This document shows, piece after piece, positions 6,076-7,514 of a stretch of 7,514 bases of DNA; the stretch's first letter is position 1; every line of letters starts with the position of its first letter. Under the pieces are notes generated by a model, which was not told the origin of the DNA, did not search any database, and saw nothing but the letters and a program-made list of their open reading frames with translations. Where the stretch lies: positions 1 through 7,514 of the forward strand of contig JALUUP010000438.1 in assembly GCA_027021285.1 (NCBI GenBank), written 5' to 3'. A program made the translations under genes and the position numbers. The DNA is from Bacteroidota bacterium. GTDB lineage: Bacteria; Bacteroidota; Ignavibacteria; SZUA-365; JAADGX01.

Positions 6076-6089
6076 TTTTGGATTTTTGA
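6076..6089 (+). repeat. TTTYRRA-family 7-mers, 2 units
   Basis: TTTTGGA followed by TTTTTGA, the same 7-mers that occur at 2800 and 5850. Short, and listed as part of the family. Confidence 0.4.
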
Positions 6090-6124
6090 TTACGCTTCTG
6101 GTTGCGTGTCAATGTTTAAACGTA

Positions 6125-6165
6125 TTCCTTTGCGTCCTCCGCGCCTTCTTTGCGTCCTTTGCGGT
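6125..6165. repeat. Dispersed repeat A, copy 2
   Basis: Second copy of the 41-base repeat at 5902-5942. Its right end (CTTTGCGGT) also forms the left arm of a hairpin with ACCGCAGAG at 6176-6184, which copy 1 lacks. Confidence 0.75.
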
Positions 6166-6184
6166 AAAAACTCAAACCGCAGAG
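6157..6184. repeat. Inverted repeat / hairpin, 9-bp stem
   Basis: CTTTGCGGT (6157-6165) faces ACCGCAGAG (6176-6184) across a 10-base A-rich loop. Eight Watson-Crick pairs and one G-T pair form the stem. There is no T-run after it on either strand, so it is not a standard terminator. Confidence 0.5.
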
Positions 6185-6193
6185 AGTATGGAG

Positions 6194-6221
6194 ATTGCTT
6201 CGGGCCGCAGGCCCTCGCAAT
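6194..6221. repeat. Palindromic element of the CATTGCGAG...GAAGCAATC type
   Basis: ATTGC and GCAAT (6194-6198, 6217-6221) enclose a GGGCC-GCA-GGCCC hairpin (6202-6214) with small internal mismatches. On the minus strand it reads TCATTGCGAGGGCC..., a form of intergenic palindromic repeat I recall from many unrelated bacterial genomes. No mobile gene is associated. Confidence 0.6.
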
Positions 6222-6237
6222 GACACGAAAACCAAAT

Positions 6238-6261
6238 TCGCCAATCCTATAATTCGTCAAT
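6238..6261 (+). repeat. 8-bp tandem repeat of the YCGNYAAT family, 3 units
   Basis: TCGCCAAT, CCTATAAT and TCGTCAAT without gaps, the same consensus as the longer array at 6324-6363. The middle unit departs at position 3. Confidence 0.6.
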
Positions 6262-6323
6262 TCCAAGGTCGGGAATAGAAAGTCTCTCCTACAATTTCCA
6301 ATCAGCCGCGGATGATGATCCAT

Positions 6324-6363
6324 TCGGCAATTCGCTAATCCGTTAATCCGCCAATTCGATAAT
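6324..6363 (+). repeat. Degenerate 8-bp tandem repeat, consensus YCGNYAAT, 5 units
   Basis: Five ungapped 8-mers, such as TCGCTAAT and CCGTTAAT. C2, G3 and the terminal AAT are invariant, position 5 is C or T, and position 4 varies freely. A truncated sixth unit (TCAT) follows. It lies about 105 bases before the NlpC/P60 gene. Confidence 0.75.
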
Positions 6364-6373
6364 TCATTTAGCA

Positions 6374-6401
6374 TTATTCCTATTACCTCTTGCCTCTCTC
6401 C
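6374..6401 (+). repeat. Degenerate 7-bp tandem repeat, consensus TNTTNCC, 4 units
   Basis: Four ungapped pyrimidine-rich 7-mers (TTATTCC, TATTACC, TCTTGCC, TCTCTCC); the CC ending is invariant. On the other strand it is a GGNAANA-like purine array. Confidence 0.5.
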
Positions 6402-6459
6402 TGAAATACTTTTTCCTTGTACCGGAAATTCCGTAATTAAGCAAAGGAAACGACTTTTC

Positions 6460-6471
6460 GGAGGAGGTTTG
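6460..6471 (+). promoter_or_regulatory. Strong Shine-Dalgarno next to a TTG start
   Basis: GGAGGAGG at 6460-6467. Its first GGAGG is 4 bases from the TTG at 6469. No ATG or GTG lies in frame nearby, so this site decides the start of the NlpC/P60 gene. Confidence 0.65.
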
Positions 6472-6942
6472 TACAGAGCGCGCAATACGATTCCCCTGCT
6501 TCTCGCGGCAGCCTGCCTGGCCGGTCTCGCGGGCTGCAGCGGCAGCGAGGAAACCACCGCCGGTACGACATCGCTGCGGGCGCGGATCGTGCAGGATGCG
6601 AAATCCTGGCGAGGGACTCCCTACCGGTACGGAGGCAGGAGCAAGGAAGGAACGGACTGCTCCGGCCTGGTGTACACGGTGTTCGCGCGCCACGGCCTGT
6701 CTCTCCCCCGCCGCGCCGCCGACCAGTACAAGGCGGGCAAACCGGTGCGGTCGGACGTGCTCGCACCCGGCGATCTCGTGTTCTTCAGGAATACCGCCGG
6801 GCCGGGCATTACGCACGTGGGCATCTACGTGGGCAACGGATCGTTCATTCACTCGTCCACACGGAAGGGAGTGATCATCTCGCGGCTGTCGGAGACGTAC
6901 TACCGCAAGCATTTCGCCGGCGCGCGCCGGGTGCTGCCGTGA
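6469..6942 (+). CDS. NlpC/P60 family cell-wall hydrolase, lipoprotein
   Basis: A 157-residue peptidoglycan endopeptidase of the NlpC/P60 cysteine-peptidase family, expected to cut stem peptides (D-Glu to diamino acid bond or cross-links) in the periplasm. TTG at 6469 is chosen because it follows a strong Shine-Dalgarno and because the following residues form a complete lipoprotein signal peptide: basic start, LLLAAACLAG core and lipobox LAGC with C23. Ser at +2 favours outer-membrane sorting by the E. coli rule. The catalytic domain fills residues about 38-155: GTPYRYGG, then TDCSGLV with the nucleophile C64, then THVGIYVGNG with H116, and FIHSS with H128 as the third polar residue. It is about the size of E. 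coli Spr/MepS and has no extra binding domain. A second lipoprotein gene follows after 36 bases, likely in the same transcript. Confidence 0.93.
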   Translation: MYRARNTIPLLLAAACLAGLAGCSGSEETTAGTTSLRARIVQDAKSWRGTPYRYGGRSKEGTDCSGLVYTVFARHGLSLPRRAADQYKAGKPVRSDVLAPGDLVFFRNTAGPGITHVGIYVGNGSFIHSSTRKGVIISRLSETYYRKHFAGARRVLP

Positions 6943-6978
6943 GGTTTAACGTTTGAAGAATTATGAGCGGATGCGAAA

Positions 6979-7514
6979 ATGAATAAATCTTTTGCCGTGA
7001 AACTGGGCGTTGTGCTCAACGTCGCGATCCTGACCGGACTGGCGGGATGCGGCCTGCTGGGACGGATCACTCCCGAACTGCCCCCCGGGCAAACGGGCCT
7101 CCTGGATACCATGACCGTCAACTGCATCGCACAGAACGGTCGCACGATCTTGATCGGCGGTACGGAAGGCCTCGTGGAAATTGACATGAACGCCGATGAA
7201 CGCCGGTACTTCACCCCGCTGAACTCCGGCCTGCCCTCGCGCGTGGTGACGAGCCTGGCCGTCGATTCACTGGGCCGCCTGTGGATCGGCACGCCGAAGG
7301 GCATCGCGGTGTTCGACAACGAGGACGGGCGAACAATCACGAGCGCGAATTCCGGCCTGCCCGGCGACAACGTCTCCGTGCTGGCGTTCCGCGGCAACGG
7401 CGAGCTGTGGGTGGGCACGGCGGACAGCGGACTGGCAGTACTGCGCGGCGACCGTTGGACACGCTACGAGAAGGACAACACCGCCCTGCTGAGCAACTCG
7501 ATCACGGCCATCGG
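6979..7514 (+). CDS. Lipoprotein with two-component-regulator propeller (Reg_prop) repeats, cut by window edge
   Basis: The first 178 residues are in frame with no stop before the right edge. The start is the ATG at 6979, with only a weak GCGGA-type Shine-Dalgarno. MNKSFAVKLG leads into a hydrophobic stretch and lipobox LAGC with C24. After a short linker come beta-propeller blades: TILIGGTEGLVEID (about 56-69), NSGLPSRVVTSLAVDSLGRL followed by WIGTPKGIAVFD (82-113), and a second NSGLP unit with ELWVGTADSGLAVLRG (124-157). A third begins at the edge. This is the Reg_prop pattern found in the sensor part of hybrid two-component proteins and in free-standing exported propellers. No membrane or kinase part is visible, and the lipid anchor suggests a stand-alone periplasmic or surface propeller. 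Gene length and any C-terminal domain are unknown. The 36-base gap to the NlpC/P60 gene suggests co-transcription. Confidence 0.88.
   Translation, partial: MNKSFAVKLGVVLNVAILTGLAGCGLLGRITPELPPGQTGLLDTMTVNCIAQNGRTILIGGTEGLVEIDMNADERRYFTPLNSGLPSRVVTSLAVDSLGRLWIGTPKGIAVFDNEDGRTITSANSGLPGDNVSVLAFRGNGELWVGTADSGLAVLRGDRWTRYEKDNTALLSNSITAI

Larger units (their letters stand above)
5848..6468. other. 621-bp non-coding, repeat-rich spacer
   Basis: No credible gene is seen on either strand; it is much richer in A+T than its neighbours. Nearly half of it is short tandem or dispersed repeats, listed separately. Between them lie stretches in which I see nothing definite (about 6090-6124, 6262-6323 and 6402-6455). 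A promoter for the NlpC/P60 gene should lie toward the right end. The 11-base palindrome CGGAAATTCCG at 6423-6433 is a possible operator there, but no clear -35/-10 pair accompanies it. Confidence 0.8.

Noticed and set aside
6194..6221. Intrinsic terminator
   Set aside because: The hairpin is good, but no run of T follows on either strand.
5986..6252. Open frame of 88 codons on the plus strand in the same spacer
   Set aside because: It is made of the AYAWRGAG array, repeat A and the palindromic element, with no ribosome binding site.
6324..6363. CRISPR-like array
   Set aside because: Units are 8 bp, degenerate and contiguous. There are no 25-40-bp repeats, no spacers and no cas genes.
6090..6557. 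Open frame of 155 codons on the minus strand in the 621-bp spacer
   Set aside because: Much of it is translated 8-mer repeats (LSNWRINGLANCRM and similar), and it overlaps the NlpC/P60 start. I take it as spurious.

Overview
The window looks like a piece of a GC-rich, Gram-negative bacterial chromosome. Two genes start with lipoprotein signal peptides, a third on the other strand does too, and an arabinose-5-phosphate isomerase gene points to Kdo/LPS synthesis. ATG and TTG starts and the standard code fit throughout. No phage, transposase, CRISPR, rRNA or tRNA gene was seen. Genes are GC-rich, but two spacers are strikingly AT-richer and full of short degenerate tandem repeats. That spacer style reminds me of genomes from poorly cultured candidate phyla of the FCB type, but the sequence alone does not fix the taxon.

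Layout, left to right. Positions 1-1339 hold a leftward gene cluster, read from its promoter side: a 121-residue two-helix membrane protein with a four-cysteine tail, a diheme c-type cytochrome lipoprotein, and the first 60 residues of a DNA-3-methyladenine glycosylase that runs off the left edge. The last two overlap by ATGA. Positions 1340-1448 are a divergent control region. Rightward from 1449 come a DUF4905-like protein and a YjbQ/UPF0047 protein, the second with its Shine-Dalgarno built over the stop of the first. A 229-bp repeat-rich spacer follows. Then come kdsD and, 24 bp later, a homocysteine S-methyltransferase/methylenetetrahydrofolate reductase fusion. Positions 5848-6468 are a 621-bp non-coding spacer. 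It is followed by an NlpC/P60 lipoprotein hydrolase (TTG start) and the start of a lipoprotein with two-component-regulator-type propeller repeats, cut by the right edge.

The genes are mostly housekeeping or envelope functions: LPS sugar synthesis, methyl-group/methionine metabolism, wall turnover, electron transfer and alkylation repair. The most unusual content is in the spacers. They carry at least six arrays with an 8-bp period and several with a 7-bp period, each with its own consensus. They also carry a dispersed repeat pair of about 41 bp and two adjacent hairpins. None of this is explained by the genes.
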